64,000 bases of DNA from Streptomyces fradiae ATCC 10745 = DSM 40063. Lineage in GTDB: Bacteria > Actinomycetota > Actinomycetes > Streptomycetales > Streptomycetaceae. Within the stretch, counting starts at the first letter, position 1, and every line of letters begins with the position of its first letter. Positions 16,783 to 25,299 of the stretch are shown piece by piece. A program made the translations under genes and the position numbers. The stretch lies in assembly GCF_008704425.1 (NCBI RefSeq), contig NZ_CP023696.1, positions 1,908,501 through 1,972,500 on the forward strand, read 5' to 3'. The notes under the pieces are model-generated. The model made no database searches. It was not told the origin of the DNA and worked only from the letters and a program-made list of their open reading frames with translations.

Positions 16783-16840
16783 CGCCGTAAGCGGCACGAA
16801 CGTTCGAGCGGGGCGGAGGCGCCCGGCCCGTACGTCATGG

Positions 16841-16876
16841 AGGGGCCCCCATCCCGGAGACGGGACGGGGGCCTCT
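16841..16876 (+). terminator. Stem-loop terminator of the fab operon
   Basis: AGGGGCCCCCATCCCG-GAGA-CGGGACGGGGGCCTCT forms a 16-bp stem (one G-U pair and one mismatch) with a GAGA tetraloop, 58 nt after the fabF stop. It lacks a U-tract, as is usual for streptomycete terminators. The remaining 158 bp to the DUF3145 stop hold only GC-rich low-complexity sequence. Confidence 0.75.
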
Positions 16877-17034
16877 TCCCGTGCGCGCGGGAGGCGGGAG
16901 GGGGCGGGCCGGCGCGTCACACGACGGGACGGCGGGGCGAAACGGCGCGCGGGCGGGCGGGCGGGCGCGCGGGCGCGTCGCCGGCCGCGTCGCCGGCCGG
17001 GGCGTGGGGGCGCGGGGCGGGGCGGGGCGTGCGG

Positions 17035-17529
17035 TCAGACGACCTGGTGGAGCCAGCGGACCGGGGCGCCCTCGCCCGCGTACCGGAAGGGCTCCAGTTC
17101 GTCGTCCCAGGGCTTGCCGAGGAGCTTGGCGACCTCGGCCTCCAGCAGGGTCTCGCCCTGCGCGGAGCGGGCGAGCGCGGCGCGCAGCCGGTCCTCGGGG
17201 ATCATGATGTCGCCGTGGATGCCGATGACCGCGTGGAAGATGCCCAGGTCGGGGGTGGCGCTGTAGCGCTCGCCCTCGGCGGTGGAGCAGGGCTCGGCGG
17301 TCACCTCGAAGCGGAGCATCTGCCAGCCGCGCAGGGCGGAGGCGAGCTTGGACGCGGTGCCCGGCTGCCCCCGCCAGGAGAACTCGGCTCTCCACGTGCC
17401 CGGTGACGCAGGCTGGCGGATCCAGTCGAGCTGGGCCCTCGTGCCGAGCACGCCCCCGACCGCCCATTCGACGTGCGGGCACAGCGCGCGCGGCGCGGAG
17501 TGGACGTACAGGACTCCACGTGTCGTCAC
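17035..17529 (-). CDS. DUF3145 family protein
   Basis: A 164-residue protein starting MTTRGVLYVHSAPRALCPHVEW, the conserved opening of DUF3145, with a conserved FSWRGQPGTASKLAS segment in the middle and PWDDELEPFRYAGEG near the end. The family is found in actinobacteria next to the fab operon; its function is unknown. It is convergent with fabF. On the minus strand a TTTACT-like box lies near 17577-17582, upstream of the ATG at 17529. Confidence 0.9.
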   Translation of the reverse strand: MTTRGVLYVHSAPRALCPHVEWAVGGVLGTRAQLDWIRQPASPGTWRAEFSWRGQPGTASKLASALRGWQMLRFEVTAEPCSTAEGERYSATPDLGIFHAVIGIHGDIMIPEDRLRAALARSAQGETLLEAEVAKLLGKPWDDELEPFRYAGEGAPVRWLHQVV

Positions 17530-17722
17530 CGGGACCTCCAGTGTGGGACGAGGTTCGCCTTTTCCCAGCGGCCTCAGTAAACAGCATCGGGAGCGAAACT
17601 CCGCAAAACGGACAGCTTGTGACGTGATGTAATTTACCGGAGCCGGTCGGCCGGGCGCCTCTGGTTCGACGGGGAAAAGCTACCGTGCGCCGGGCCGCTT
17701 GGGATGACGTACGGTCGGTCCC

Positions 17723-18691
17723 GTGGCCCGTCGACACCAAGCATTCACCCGCCAGGGCGCCGCCGCGCCGCCCGCCTCCGGCGTCCGCCCCCTCCGCCGT
17801 GCGGCGGCTCTCGCGACGGCCGCGGCGCTGCTCTGCGGGGCGGCTCTGTCCGGGTGTGTCGGGTCCCCCGAAAGCAGCAACGGCGGGGACGCGGTACGAC
17901 GTCCCCCGTCGGTGCGGCCCAGCCCCTCCCCCACGCCCGCGTGGAACCCGCGGCCCGCCTCCGTCGCCGCCGTCGGGGACTCCATCACGCGCGGCTTCGA
18001 CGCCTGCGGCCTGCTGACGGACTGTCCGGAGGTGTCGTGGGCGACCGGCTCCGACACCGGGGTGAACAGCCTGGCGCTGCGGCTGCTCGGGGCGCCCGCG
18101 CTGGCGTCCCGCAGCTGGAACCTGGCCCGGTCGGGGGCGCGCGTCGCCGAGCTGCCCGAGCAGATGGGGCTGGCGGCGCGGCACCGGCCGGGGCTGGTGA
18201 CGGTGATGGTCGGCGCGAACGACGCGTGCCGGCCGCACGCCGGGCTGATGACGCCGGTCGACGAGTTCCGGGCGTCGTTCGAGGCGGCGATGGCCCGGCT
18301 GCGCAAGGAGTCGCCGGCCACGCAGGTGTACGTGGCGAGCATCCCCGACCTGCGGCGGCTGTGGTCGCAGGGGCGCGACCACCCGGTGGGGCAGCGCGTG
18401 TGGCGGCTCGGGGTCTGCGCGTCGATGCTGGCCGACGCCCAGGACCTGGGCACGCAGGCGCGGGAGCGCCGGGACCGGGTGCGGGAGCGGGTCGTCGCGT
18501 ACAACGGGGTGCTGCGCGAGGTGTGCGCGCGCGACAAGCGGTGCCGGCACGACGGGGGCGCGGTCTTCTCGTACCCCTTCGACGGGACCCAGTTGAGCCC
18601 CTGGGACGTGTTCCACCCGAGCAGGGACGGGCAGGGGCGGCTGGCCGAGATCGCCTACCGCACCGTCACGGCCGCACGACCGTCCGCGTAG
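17723..18691 (+). CDS. SGNH/GDSL-family secreted lipoprotein hydrolase
   Basis: A 322-residue lipoprotein esterase or lipase. The signal peptide (Arg-rich n-region, then AAALATAAALLCGAALSGC) ends in lipobox LSGC with Cys45, so the mature enzyme is anchored outside the membrane. A Pro/Ser-rich linker precedes the SGNH domain. Block I is VGDSITRGF (Ser86), block III is VMVGANDAC, and block V is WDVFHPS with catalytic Asp/His. A -10 box TACGGT (17710-17715) gives a leaderless message from the GTG at 17723. Substrate is unknown; this subgroup includes cell-wall or polysaccharide esterases. Confidence 0.9.
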   Translation: MARRHQAFTRQGAAAPPASGVRPLRRAAALATAAALLCGAALSGCVGSPESSNGGDAVRRPPSVRPSPSPTPAWNPRPASVAAVGDSITRGFDACGLLTDCPEVSWATGSDTGVNSLALRLLGAPALASRSWNLARSGARVAELPEQMGLAARHRPGLVTVMVGANDACRPHAGLMTPVDEFRASFEAAMARLRKESPATQVYVASIPDLRRLWSQGRDHPVGQRVWRLGVCASMLADAQDLGTQARERRDRVRERVVAYNGVLREVCARDKRCRHDGGAVFSYPFDGTQLSPWDVFHPSRDGQGRLAEIAYRTVTAARPSA

Positions 18692-18720
18692 GCCCGCGCA
18701 GGCCCGCGGCGTGCCCGCCC

Positions 18721-18810
18721 ACGTGGGGCGGGAACACCTGGGGCGGGGCCACGTGGGGCGGGGCCACGTGGGGCGGGAACACGTGGGGCGGGAACACGTG
18801 GGGCGGGAAC
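18721..18810. repeat. Six tandem copies of a 15-bp unit
   Basis: The unit ACGTGGGGCGGGAAC (variants end in GGGGCC) is repeated six times without gaps, beginning 30 bp after the SGNH stop. One frame would read Thr-Trp-Gly-Gly-Asn/Ala repeats, but there is no start, and a degenerate copy (ACGGAGGGCC) follows. It is a minisatellite in a convergent intergenic region. Confidence 0.9.
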
Positions 18811-18850
18811 ACGGAGGGCCGTGTCCGCCGGGTGCTCGGCGGTGCGGCGT

Positions 18851-18920
18851 CCCGGCCGGTCGCGGCCGGTCCCGGACGGTCGCGGTCGGTCCCGGCCGGT
18901 CGCGGTCGGTCCCGGCAGGT
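18851..18920. repeat. Tandem 20-bp repeat, about 3.5 copies
   Basis: Units of the form CCCGGCCGGTCGCGGTCGGT run from 18851 to about 18920 with few mismatches, directly before the end of the GH3 gene on the other strand. Confidence 0.85.
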
Positions 18921-18957
18921 GCGGTGGCGTCTCGCGGTCGGCCGCGCCTCCGGGCGG

Positions 18958-21393
18958 TCAGTCCAGTTCGAGGGTGACGGTGAGACGGGTGTCCGTCAGG
19001 GAGCGGCCCGCGCGGATCTCGTACTGGCCGGGTACGGCGGTCCAGGCGCCCGCCTCCTCGTCCCAGACGTCGAACGGGCGGGGCGCGAACCTGATCTCCG
19101 CCTCCGCGCGGGCACCCGGCCCCGCCGTCACGCTCGCGAAGCCGACCAGCCAGCGGGCGGGGCGTTCGGCCAGGTCGGCGCGGGGCGCGACGTAGAGCTG
19201 GATCACCTCGCGGCCGGGGCGGGTGCCGGTGTTGCGGACGCGGACGCGGGCGGTGGCGGGGGTGACGACCAGGGACTCGTACTCCCAGGTCGTGTAGCCG
19301 AGGCCGTGCCCGAAGGGGTACGCGGGGGCGGGGCCCCCGGGGGCGCGGTCCCAGGCGCGGTAGCCGATGAACGGCCCCTCTTCGTAGCGCAGTTCGCCGT
19401 CCACGGGGGTGACGGCCGTGACCGGGGCGTCGGCGAGGGCGGCCGGCCAGGTGGTGGGCAGGCGCCCGCCCGGCTCCTCGGCACCGAGGAGCACGTCGGC
19501 GAGGGCGGCGCCGCCCTCCTGGCCGGGGAACCAGGTGAGCAGCACGGCGGCCACGTCGTCGCGCCACGGCATCTCGACGGGGGCGCCCGCGTTGACGACG
19601 ACGACCGTGCGCGGGTTGGCGGCGGCGACGGCGCGCACCAGGTCGTCCTGGCGGCCGGGGAGGCGCAGGTCGGCGCGGTCGAAGCCCTCGGACTCGACGC
19701 GCTCGGTGGTGGCGACGACCACGACGGCGGCGTCGGCGCCGCGGGCCGCCTCGACGGCCTCGGCGATCAGCTCGTCGGGGTCGCGGCGCGGCGGCCGGTG
19801 CAGCAGCGAGAAGACGACGGCGGGCAGCGGCGCCGGCCGGTCGCGGTCCACGGTGTACCGGAGTGACACCTCGACGGGCACGCCCTCGGCGAGGTCCGCG
19901 CCGCCGTGCTCGGCGGGGGTGCCGGCGAACGCCTCGAACGGGTCGCCCGCGGGCTCCGCCTCCCGCGTCCCGTCGTACAGCACCCGCCCGCCGACGGTGA
20001 GGGTGAACGCGCCGACCCCGCGCGTGCCGAAGCCGTGCGCGCCGCCCTCCCGCGGGGTGTACGTGCCGGTCACCTCGACGGTGTGCAGCGCCTCGTGGGT
20101 GACCCCGCCGGGCAGGTCGGCGCCGATCCACTGGATCTGCCCCGAGGGCAGCGGGACGTCGGCCAGCACGGTCCCCTCTGCGTCGCGGCAGACGGCCCGC
20201 AGGGCGAAGCCGGGCCCGGCCGGTGCGGGTTCGCCGGACAGGTCGGCGCCCCGCGCGTGGACGAGCTCCGTGCCCTCGGGCAGGGCGGCGGCCAGGCCGT
20301 CGAGCGGCGACACCGTGCGGGCGGGGAAGACGTGGGCGGAGCCGCCGCCGAGGACGCGGGCGTCGCGGGCTGCGGCGCCGACGAGCGCCACCCGGCGGCT
20401 GCGGGCCGGGTCGAGGGGCAGGGCGCCGCACTCGTTGCGCACGAGGACGAAGGAGCGGTGCGCGATCTCGCGGGCCAGGGCCTCCCCGTCGACATGCGCC
20501 GGGGGGCTCGGCACGGCCGGTTCGGCCCCTTCCAGGGCGCCGACGCGGGCCGCGAGGCGCAGGACGCGCCGTACGGAACGGTCGACCAGCGCCTCGTCGA
20601 CGTCCCCGGCCCGGACGGCCGCGGCGAGGGCGTCGCCGTACACGGTGTGCGGGCCCGGCATGGCCACGTCGAGGCCGCCGACGAGCGCGCCCATGGTGGA
20701 GCGGGCGGCGAACCAGTCGGACACGACCACCCCGTCGAAGCCCCACGCGTCGCGCAGCACCTCGGTCTGGAGGTGCCGGTTCTCGGTCATCGTCACGCCG
20801 TTGACCTGGTTGTACGCGGCCATGAGGGCCCAGGGGCGGGCGCATCTGACGATCGCCTCGAACGGGGCGAGGTACAGCTCGCGCAGTGCGCGGGGCGGGA
20901 CGGTGTTGTCGACCGTGAAGCGGTCGGTCTCGGCGTCGTTCGCGACGAAGTGCTTCACCGTGGCGGCGACCCCGCCGTCCTGGATACCGCGCACGCAGGC
21001 GGCGCCGGTCTCGGCCGTGAGGTAGGGGTCCTCGCTGTACGCCTCGAAGTGGCGTCCGCCCAGCGGGGAGCGGTGCAGGTTCACGGTCGGGGCCAGCACG
21101 ACGTGGACGCCCTTGCGGCGGGCCTCCTGGGCGAGGAGCCGTCCGGCGCGGCGGGCGAGCTCCGGGTCCCAGCAGGCGGCGAGCGCCGTCGGGGAGGGCA
21201 GGGTGACGGACGGGTCGTCGGCGGTCCAGCGGACGCCGCGCACGCCGACGGGGCCGTCGGACATGACGAGCGAGGCCAGGCCGACGGCGCGCACGGCGGG
21301 GAGGGTCCACATGTCCTGGCCCGCGAGCAGCCGGGCCTTGGTGTCCAGGTCCAGCGCGCCGAGCGCCGCCTCCACCGCTTCGTCGGCCGTCAT
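18958..21393 (-). CDS. Glycoside hydrolase family 3 beta-glucosidase
   Basis: An 811-residue cytoplasmic enzyme hydrolysing beta-linked glucosides or related sugars. The GH3 N-terminal barrel has the substrate-binding block GVAATVKHFVANDAE and nucleophile Asp226 in GVVVSDWFA. The C-terminal alpha/beta domain starts near residue 330, and a PA14-like beta segment (GTYTPREGGAHGFGTRG) is inserted before a fibronectin-III-like tail (WEYESLVVTPATARVRVRNT). There is no signal peptide. The ATG at 21393 follows AGGGAGGGACC; longer in-frame extensions upstream are low-complexity. It is divergent from a degraded TetR-like fragment (21573-21710) that may once have regulated it. Confidence 0.93.
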   Translation of the reverse strand: MTADEAVEAALGALDLDTKARLLAGQDMWTLPAVRAVGLASLVMSDGPVGVRGVRWTADDPSVTLPSPTALAACWDPELARRAGRLLAQEARRKGVHVVLAPTVNLHRSPLGGRHFEAYSEDPYLTAETGAACVRGIQDGGVAATVKHFVANDAETDRFTVDNTVPPRALRELYLAPFEAIVRCARPWALMAAYNQVNGVTMTENRHLQTEVLRDAWGFDGVVVSDWFAARSTMGALVGGLDVAMPGPHTVYGDALAAAVRAGDVDEALVDRSVRRVLRLAARVGALEGAEPAVPSPPAHVDGEALAREIAHRSFVLVRNECGALPLDPARSRRVALVGAAARDARVLGGGSAHVFPARTVSPLDGLAAALPEGTELVHARGADLSGEPAPAGPGFALRAVCRDAEGTVLADVPLPSGQIQWIGADLPGGVTHEALHTVEVTGTYTPREGGAHGFGTRGVGAFTLTVGGRVLYDGTREAEPAGDPFEAFAGTPAEHGGADLAEGVPVEVSLRYTVDRDRPAPLPAVVFSLLHRPPRRDPDELIAEAVEAARGADAAVVVVATTERVESEGFDRADLRLPGRQDDLVRAVAAANPRTVVVVNAGAPVEMPWRDDVAAVLLTWFPGQEGGAALADVLLGAEEPGGRLPTTWPAALADAPVTAVTPVDGELRYEEGPFIGYRAWDRAPGGPAPAYPFGHGLGYTTWEYESLVVTPATARVRVRNTGTRPGREVIQLYVAPRADLAERPARWLVGFASVTAGPGARAEAEIRFAPRPFDVWDEEAGAWTAVPGQYEIRAGRSLTDTRLTVTLELD

Positions 21394-21420
21394 GGTCGCG
21401 GTCCCTCCCTGTCGCCCTGT

Positions 21421-21458
21421 GGCGCCTGCTGCGTCGTGCGGCGCCTGCTGCGTCGTGC
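21421..21458. repeat. Tandem duplication of a 19-bp unit
   Basis: GGCGCCTGCTGCGTCGTGC occurs twice head to tail (21421-21439 and 21440-21458), followed by a truncated third copy, in the leader of the GH3 gene. Confidence 0.9.
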
Positions 21459-21572
21459 GGCGCCCACTTCGTCCGGGTCGCACGCGGCGCCCGCCGGCGG
21501 GTGGCGTCCATGGTGAACCGGTGTCTGGCACACGGTAGGTGTTGTCACCCGCTCGTTATCCCATGGCGGGGC

Positions 21573-21710
21573 GCGTCGCTCGCTGCGGTCGCCGAACGCG
21601 CGGTCCTGGACGGGTTGCGGTACCAGTGGCTGCTGGACCCGGAGGCGGTGGACATGGCCGCCCTGTTCCGGGACTTCCCGGACCTGCTGGGGGCGGGCGG
21701 TGCGGGGGGC
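21573..21710 (+). pseudogene. Remnant of a TetR-type regulator C-terminus
   Basis: In the frame through 21573, the codons read AAVAERAVLDGLRYQWLLDP and then EAVDMAALFRDFPDLLG. This is typical of the last two helices of TetR regulators, which end in a DGLQ-QWLLDP...VDM pattern. No helix-turn-helix or start lies upstream: the preceding 170 bp are repeats and the GH3 leader, and downstream the frame turns into Gly/Arg low complexity. TetR/LacI-type regulators often lie divergent from GH3 genes. I interpret it as the 3' end of a deleted regulator; the similarity rests on pattern recognition. Confidence 0.5.
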
Positions 21711-21822
21711 GTCCGGGACCGGGGCCGGCGGGCGGGGACGGCGCCCTGGGGGTCAAGTGGCGGCGTGGTGGCGGGAGTCGGGGACGGCCGGGATACTGCC
21801 GGGACCCGACGGAAGGACTCCC

Positions 21823-23268
21823 GTGCCCCGGATACGCACCGCCGCGCTCGGTCCGGCTCTCGCAGCCCTCGTCGCCTCCCTCGCCCTGGGCGCCCCGCCC
21901 GCCTCCGCCGCCCCCGGGGCCGCCGCCGGTGCCGCCTCCGGTGCCGCCTCCGGTGCCGCTCCCGGTGCGACGGCGTCCGGGGCCGCCGCCGGGTGGGCGG
22001 GGGCGGAGGGAGGCGCCGGGGAGCCCGCCGCCGAAGGACCTGCCACCGAAGGGCCCGCCGTCGAGGAGGCACGGCTCGACCGGGACGTGCCGCGCGAGAT
22101 CCTGCGGCGCTCCGGGTTCGCCGGCGAGGCGCCCCGCTTCGCCGGAGCGCTGCGCGGCACGGGATCGTACGCGGCGGCCGAGCGGGTCGCCGTACGGCAC
22201 GGGGCGGCGCTCTGGCGGCGGGCCGTGGACCGGGTGCAGGGCCGCGGGCCCGCGGGCGGCGACCTGGCGCGGGACGACGACCGGCCGCTGTACTGGGCGC
22301 GGCTCGCCCTCACCCGGGAGCTGCGCGCCTGGCAGCCCCGCTTCCGGCTGGCCGAGGAGGCGCGGGCGCGGCTGCTGGACCGGCTGGAGTCCGCGTCACG
22401 CGGCCAGGACGCGATCCGCTTCCCGCACGGACGGGGCGTCAGGCGGGTGCTGCTGACCGGCTTCGACCCGTTCACGCTGGACCGGGACATCCGGATCGGC
22501 AACCCGTCCGGCGCGGCGGCGCTCGCCCTGGACGGCACCCTGGTGCGCACCGCGGACGGCGGCTGGGCGCGGGTGGAGACCGCCGTGTTCCCGGTGAGGT
22601 GGCGGGACTTCGCGAACGGCACGGTGGAGCGGGTCCTGCGACCGCACCTGGCGCGCGTGGACCTGTTCACCACCGTGAGCCAGGGGCGCGTGGGCCGGTT
22701 CGACCTGGAGCGCTTCAACGGCGCCTGGCGGGGCGGCTTCCCCGACAACGAGAACGTCTCGTCCACCGGGCCCGTGCCGGTGGCCGACCCGGGGTCGACG
22801 CCGCAGTGGACGGTGACCAGCCTGCCGTACGGGGCGATCACGGCGGCGGCCACGGGGCCCTTCCCCGTGTACGACAACACACAGGTCACCGAGGTGCCGG
22901 TGGGTGGCGGCGCGCCCGTGGTGCGGGCGGACGGGCCGTCACCGGGCTCGCACTCCCGCGCGGGCGGCGGGGGCGACTACCTGTCGAACGAGATCGCCTA
23001 CCGGGCCACGCTGCTGCGCGACCGTCTGGGGCTCGCCGGGCTGCCGGGCGGCCATCTGCACACGCCGGTCCTGCGGTTCGGGGCGGGCAACACGGACGCG
23101 GTGGAGGACCCGGAGCTGGTCCGGAACCGGGAGGCGATCACCGCGCAGGTGCGTGCGGTCGTCGCGGTCGCGGCCGGGGCGACCGGGAAGGCCGGCAAGG
23201 TCAGGGAGGCCGGAGCGGCCGGGGAGGCCACGGAAGCCCGGGAGGCCGCGGGAGCCGCGGGGCGCTGA
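21823..23268 (+). CDS. Secreted C15 (pyroglutamyl peptidase I)-like protein with Ser at the Cys position
   Basis: A 481-residue exported protein. A signal peptide (AALGPALAALVASLALGAPP, cleavage near ASAA at residue 30) is followed by an Ala/Gly-rich linker to about residue 80, a helical segment, and a C15-like domain from about 205. The family opening LLTGFDPF is at 210-217, and the Glu of the triad matches E296 in GRFDLERFNG. The Cys of the usual VCN motif is replaced by S388 (DYLSNEIAYR), while the His is kept (H413, GGHLHTP). The C-terminal 30 residues are Ala/Gly/Glu repeats. The GTG at 21823 follows GGAAGGA. Typical C15 peptidases are about 215 residues and cytoplasmic, so this is an atypical branch, possibly a serine hydrolase or inactive binding protein. 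Confidence 0.75.
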   Translation: MPRIRTAALGPALAALVASLALGAPPASAAPGAAAGAASGAASGAAPGATASGAAAGWAGAEGGAGEPAAEGPATEGPAVEEARLDRDVPREILRRSGFAGEAPRFAGALRGTGSYAAAERVAVRHGAALWRRAVDRVQGRGPAGGDLARDDDRPLYWARLALTRELRAWQPRFRLAEEARARLLDRLESASRGQDAIRFPHGRGVRRVLLTGFDPFTLDRDIRIGNPSGAAALALDGTLVRTADGGWARVETAVFPVRWRDFANGTVERVLRPHLARVDLFTTVSQGRVGRFDLERFNGAWRGGFPDNENVSSTGPVPVADPGSTPQWTVTSLPYGAITAAATGPFPVYDNTQVTEVPVGGGAPVVRADGPSPGSHSRAGGGGDYLSNEIAYRATLLRDRLGLAGLPGGHLHTPVLRFGAGNTDAVEDPELVRNREAITAQVRAVVAVAAGATGKAGKVREAGAAGEATEAREAAGAAGR

Positions 23269-23309
23269 GGCCGCCGGGGCCGCCGGGGCCGCCGGGGGAT
23301 AATCGGCCG

Positions 23310-24029
23310 GTGATCGTTGCAGCGGGCCAGTTCTGTGCCGTCCCCGGGGACGTCGGCGCCAACGTCGGGACGATGGCGGCGCTGGTCCGCGCGGCGGAGG
23401 CACGGGTGGTGGTCTTCGCGGAGCTGGCGCTGACCGGCTACGAGCCGGCCCTCGTCGCCGCCGACCCCGGCCTGTGGGTGGGAGGCGGTGACCCCCGTCT
23501 TGATCCGCTCCGGGAGGCGTGCCGTACGGCCGGCACGGCGGCGGTGGTCAACGGGCCCGCCCCCGGCGGGGAGCCGGGCGGCCGGCGGCCGTACCTCACC
23601 TCGTACGTGATCGGGCCGGACGGCTCCACCCTCGCGCGCTACGACAAGCGGCACCTCTTCGAGGCGGAGGCCGAGGTGTTCGCCGCGGGGACGGCCGACG
23701 GGCGCTTCACGCTGGACGGGCGCCGGTTCGCGCTGGCCACCTGCTTCGACAGCCACTTCCCCGAGCCGGGCGAGCGGGCGGCGGCCGACGGGTGCGCGGT
23801 GTACCTGGCGAGTGCCCTGTACGGGACGGGCGGCGGGGTGCGCGAGCGGGCGGAGGTGTACCCGGCCCTCGCCCGGCGCAACGGCCTGCCCGTGGTCCTC
23901 GCCAACCACGTGGGGGCCGCCGGGCCCTGGACGGCCTGCGGGCGCAGCGCGGTGTGGGGGCCCGACGGCCGGCTGCTGGCCGAGGCGGACCCGGCCGCGC
24001 CCGGAGTCGTACGAACCGATCTCGGCTAG
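23310..24029 (+). CDS. Carbon-nitrogen hydrolase (nitrilase superfamily)
   Basis: A 239-residue enzyme with the superfamily's Glu-Lys-Cys triad: E38 (VVFAELALTGYEP), K113 (YDKRHLFE) and C145 (ALATCFDSHFPE). Such enzymes hydrolyse amides or N-carbamoyl groups; the absence of extra domains excludes NAD synthetase or lipoprotein N-acyltransferase. GATAAT at 23298-23303 is a good -10 box and the GTG at 23310 would be the first codon of a leaderless mRNA. The gene is 41 bp behind the C15-like gene, but has its own promoter. The substrate is not predictable. Confidence 0.9.
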   Translation: MIVAAGQFCAVPGDVGANVGTMAALVRAAEARVVVFAELALTGYEPALVAADPGLWVGGGDPRLDPLREACRTAGTAAVVNGPAPGGEPGGRRPYLTSYVIGPDGSTLARYDKRHLFEAEAEVFAAGTADGRFTLDGRRFALATCFDSHFPEPGERAAADGCAVYLASALYGTGGGVRERAEVYPALARRNGLPVVLANHVGAAGPWTACGRSAVWGPDGRLLAEADPAAPGVVRTDLG

Positions 24030-24129
24030 CCGGCCGGGCACCCGGCGGGACCGGGCGGCCACCCCGCCGGGCGGGCCGTCCGGCCACGGTGCCGTCCGGC
24101 CAGGGCGGGGCCGGGTGGCGGGGGAGCCT

Positions 24130-24966
24130 TCAGCGCTTGTCGAAGCCGTACGGGGCCGGGGCGGGCGCGGCGGGGGCCGCGGGGGCCGCGGGGTCGTCCG
24201 CGGCCGGCTCGGGGCGCGGCTCGCCCTCGGTGTCCGGCGCCAGTTCGCGGGCCATCAGGGTGGCACCGGCGACGGCACCCGGCATGAGGAAGACGGCGAC
24301 GAACGGCACCAGGTACGCCAGCGTCAGGGGCACGCCGAAGCCGAGGACCATCATGCGGCGGCCGCGCAGCAGCCGCAGCCGGTCCCTCAGGTCGAGGCGG
24401 CGGCGCTGGAGGGCGACGGCGGTCAGCTCCTCGGTGAGGAAGTACCCGGAGACGCAGAAGCCGAGCGCGGGGACCACGGTCTGGCCGATCACCGGGACGA
24501 ACCCGAGGGCGAACAGCAGGACGCCGTAGCAGGCGACGCGGACGATGATGCGGAGGCTGTCGCGGGCGGAGATCCACAGCTCCCGCCAGAAGGGCAGCCC
24601 GGACTCCGGGACACGGCCCCCCTCGGAGCGGTCGACCGCCTCGGAGAGCGACTCGTAGAAGGGCTGGCCGACCAGGAGCGTCACCGCGGTGAACGTGATC
24701 ACCGCGAGGAACAGGCCGAGCGCGAAGACCAGGGCGGTGAGGAAGCCGCGGAACAGGCCCAGCCAGGGCGACGACCAGTCGTCGGCGAACGGGGTCGCCC
24801 ACGCCGTGAGGTCGTCGGCGCCCCAGGCGAGGCCGAAGAGGGCGCCCGCGTACAGGACGAGGGTGACGAGGCCCGGCAGCAGGCCGAAACCGAACCAGCG
24901 GCCGTGCCGACCGACCCACCGCTGCCCCTGCAGGAGGAAGCCGAATCCCTTGCCAAGATCACGCAT
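24130..24966 (-). CDS. EI24/CysZ-like integral membrane protein
   Basis: A 278-residue protein with four to five hydrophobic segments. MRDLGKGFGFLLQG and the conserved GQPFYESLSEAVD block identify the EI24 domain family, which includes the CysZ sulfate channel. The C-terminal 45 residues are a Pro/Ala/Glu-rich cytoplasmic tail. There are no cysteine biosynthesis genes nearby, so sulfate transport is only a family-level suggestion. The stop is 100 bp from the convergent carbon-nitrogen hydrolase stop. Confidence 0.85.
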   Translation of the reverse strand: MRDLGKGFGFLLQGQRWVGRHGRWFGFGLLPGLVTLVLYAGALFGLAWGADDLTAWATPFADDWSSPWLGLFRGFLTALVFALGLFLAVITFTAVTLLVGQPFYESLSEAVDRSEGGRVPESGLPFWRELWISARDSLRIIVRVACYGVLLFALGFVPVIGQTVVPALGFCVSGYFLTEELTAVALQRRRLDLRDRLRLLRGRRMMVLGFGVPLTLAYLVPFVAVFLMPGAVAGATLMARELAPDTEGEPRPEPAADDPAAPAAPAAPAPAPYGFDKR

Positions 24967-25299
24967 GGGCTCACCCTATCGGGGAGGTGGGCCGGGCCGG
25001 GAGGCCCGCGCCCCCGCTCCCCGGCGCGGGGGCGCACGGGACGCGGGGGGCCCGGGGGCCCGGGGGGCCCGGGGGCCCGGGGGGCCCGGGGGCCCGGGGG
25101 CCCCTCGACGCCGACGACCCGCGCGGAGTGCTCCACGTGCGGGGTGTCGTCGGCGACGAGGGGGCCCGGGGGCGCGGCGGACGCCCCCCGCCTCCACGGC
25201 GCCCCCGCGCCACGGCGCCACGGCGCCACGGCGCCACGGCGGGATCGTCGCAGGGGCTTCCTCGCCGGGCCCAAAGCCGCTCCGCCGGGCTGCCGGGTC
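24967..25299. other. Intergenic region of GC-only repeats, no gene seen
   Basis: 333 bp between the EI24 start and the oxidoreductase stop. It holds the G/C-only array at 25045-25104 and four copies of the 8-bp unit CGCCACGG at 25208-25239. No frame gives a recognisable protein and no clear promoter is visible. Confidence 0.6.
25045..25104. repeat. 60-bp tract of only G and C, 17-bp unit
   Basis: The unit GGGGGGCCCGGGGGCCC is repeated three times exactly and followed by GGGGGCCCC. The tract is self-complementary in many registers and could form long hairpins. Confidence 0.9.

Noticed and set aside
18721..18810. CRISPR-like array
   Set aside because: The 15-bp units follow each other without spacers and no cas genes are near, so it is a simple tandem repeat.
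16835..21511. A 1558-codon minus-strand frame overlapping DUF3145, SGNH and GH3 genes
   Set aside because: It is out of frame with the GH3 and DUF3145 genes and contains long Arg/Ala/Pro tracts. The true genes have family motifs in other frames.
24967..25299. Peptide fragment reading ADDTPHVEHSARVVGVEG on the minus strand as a gene remnant
   Set aside because: Short, no family recognised, flanked on both sides by pure repeat sequence.
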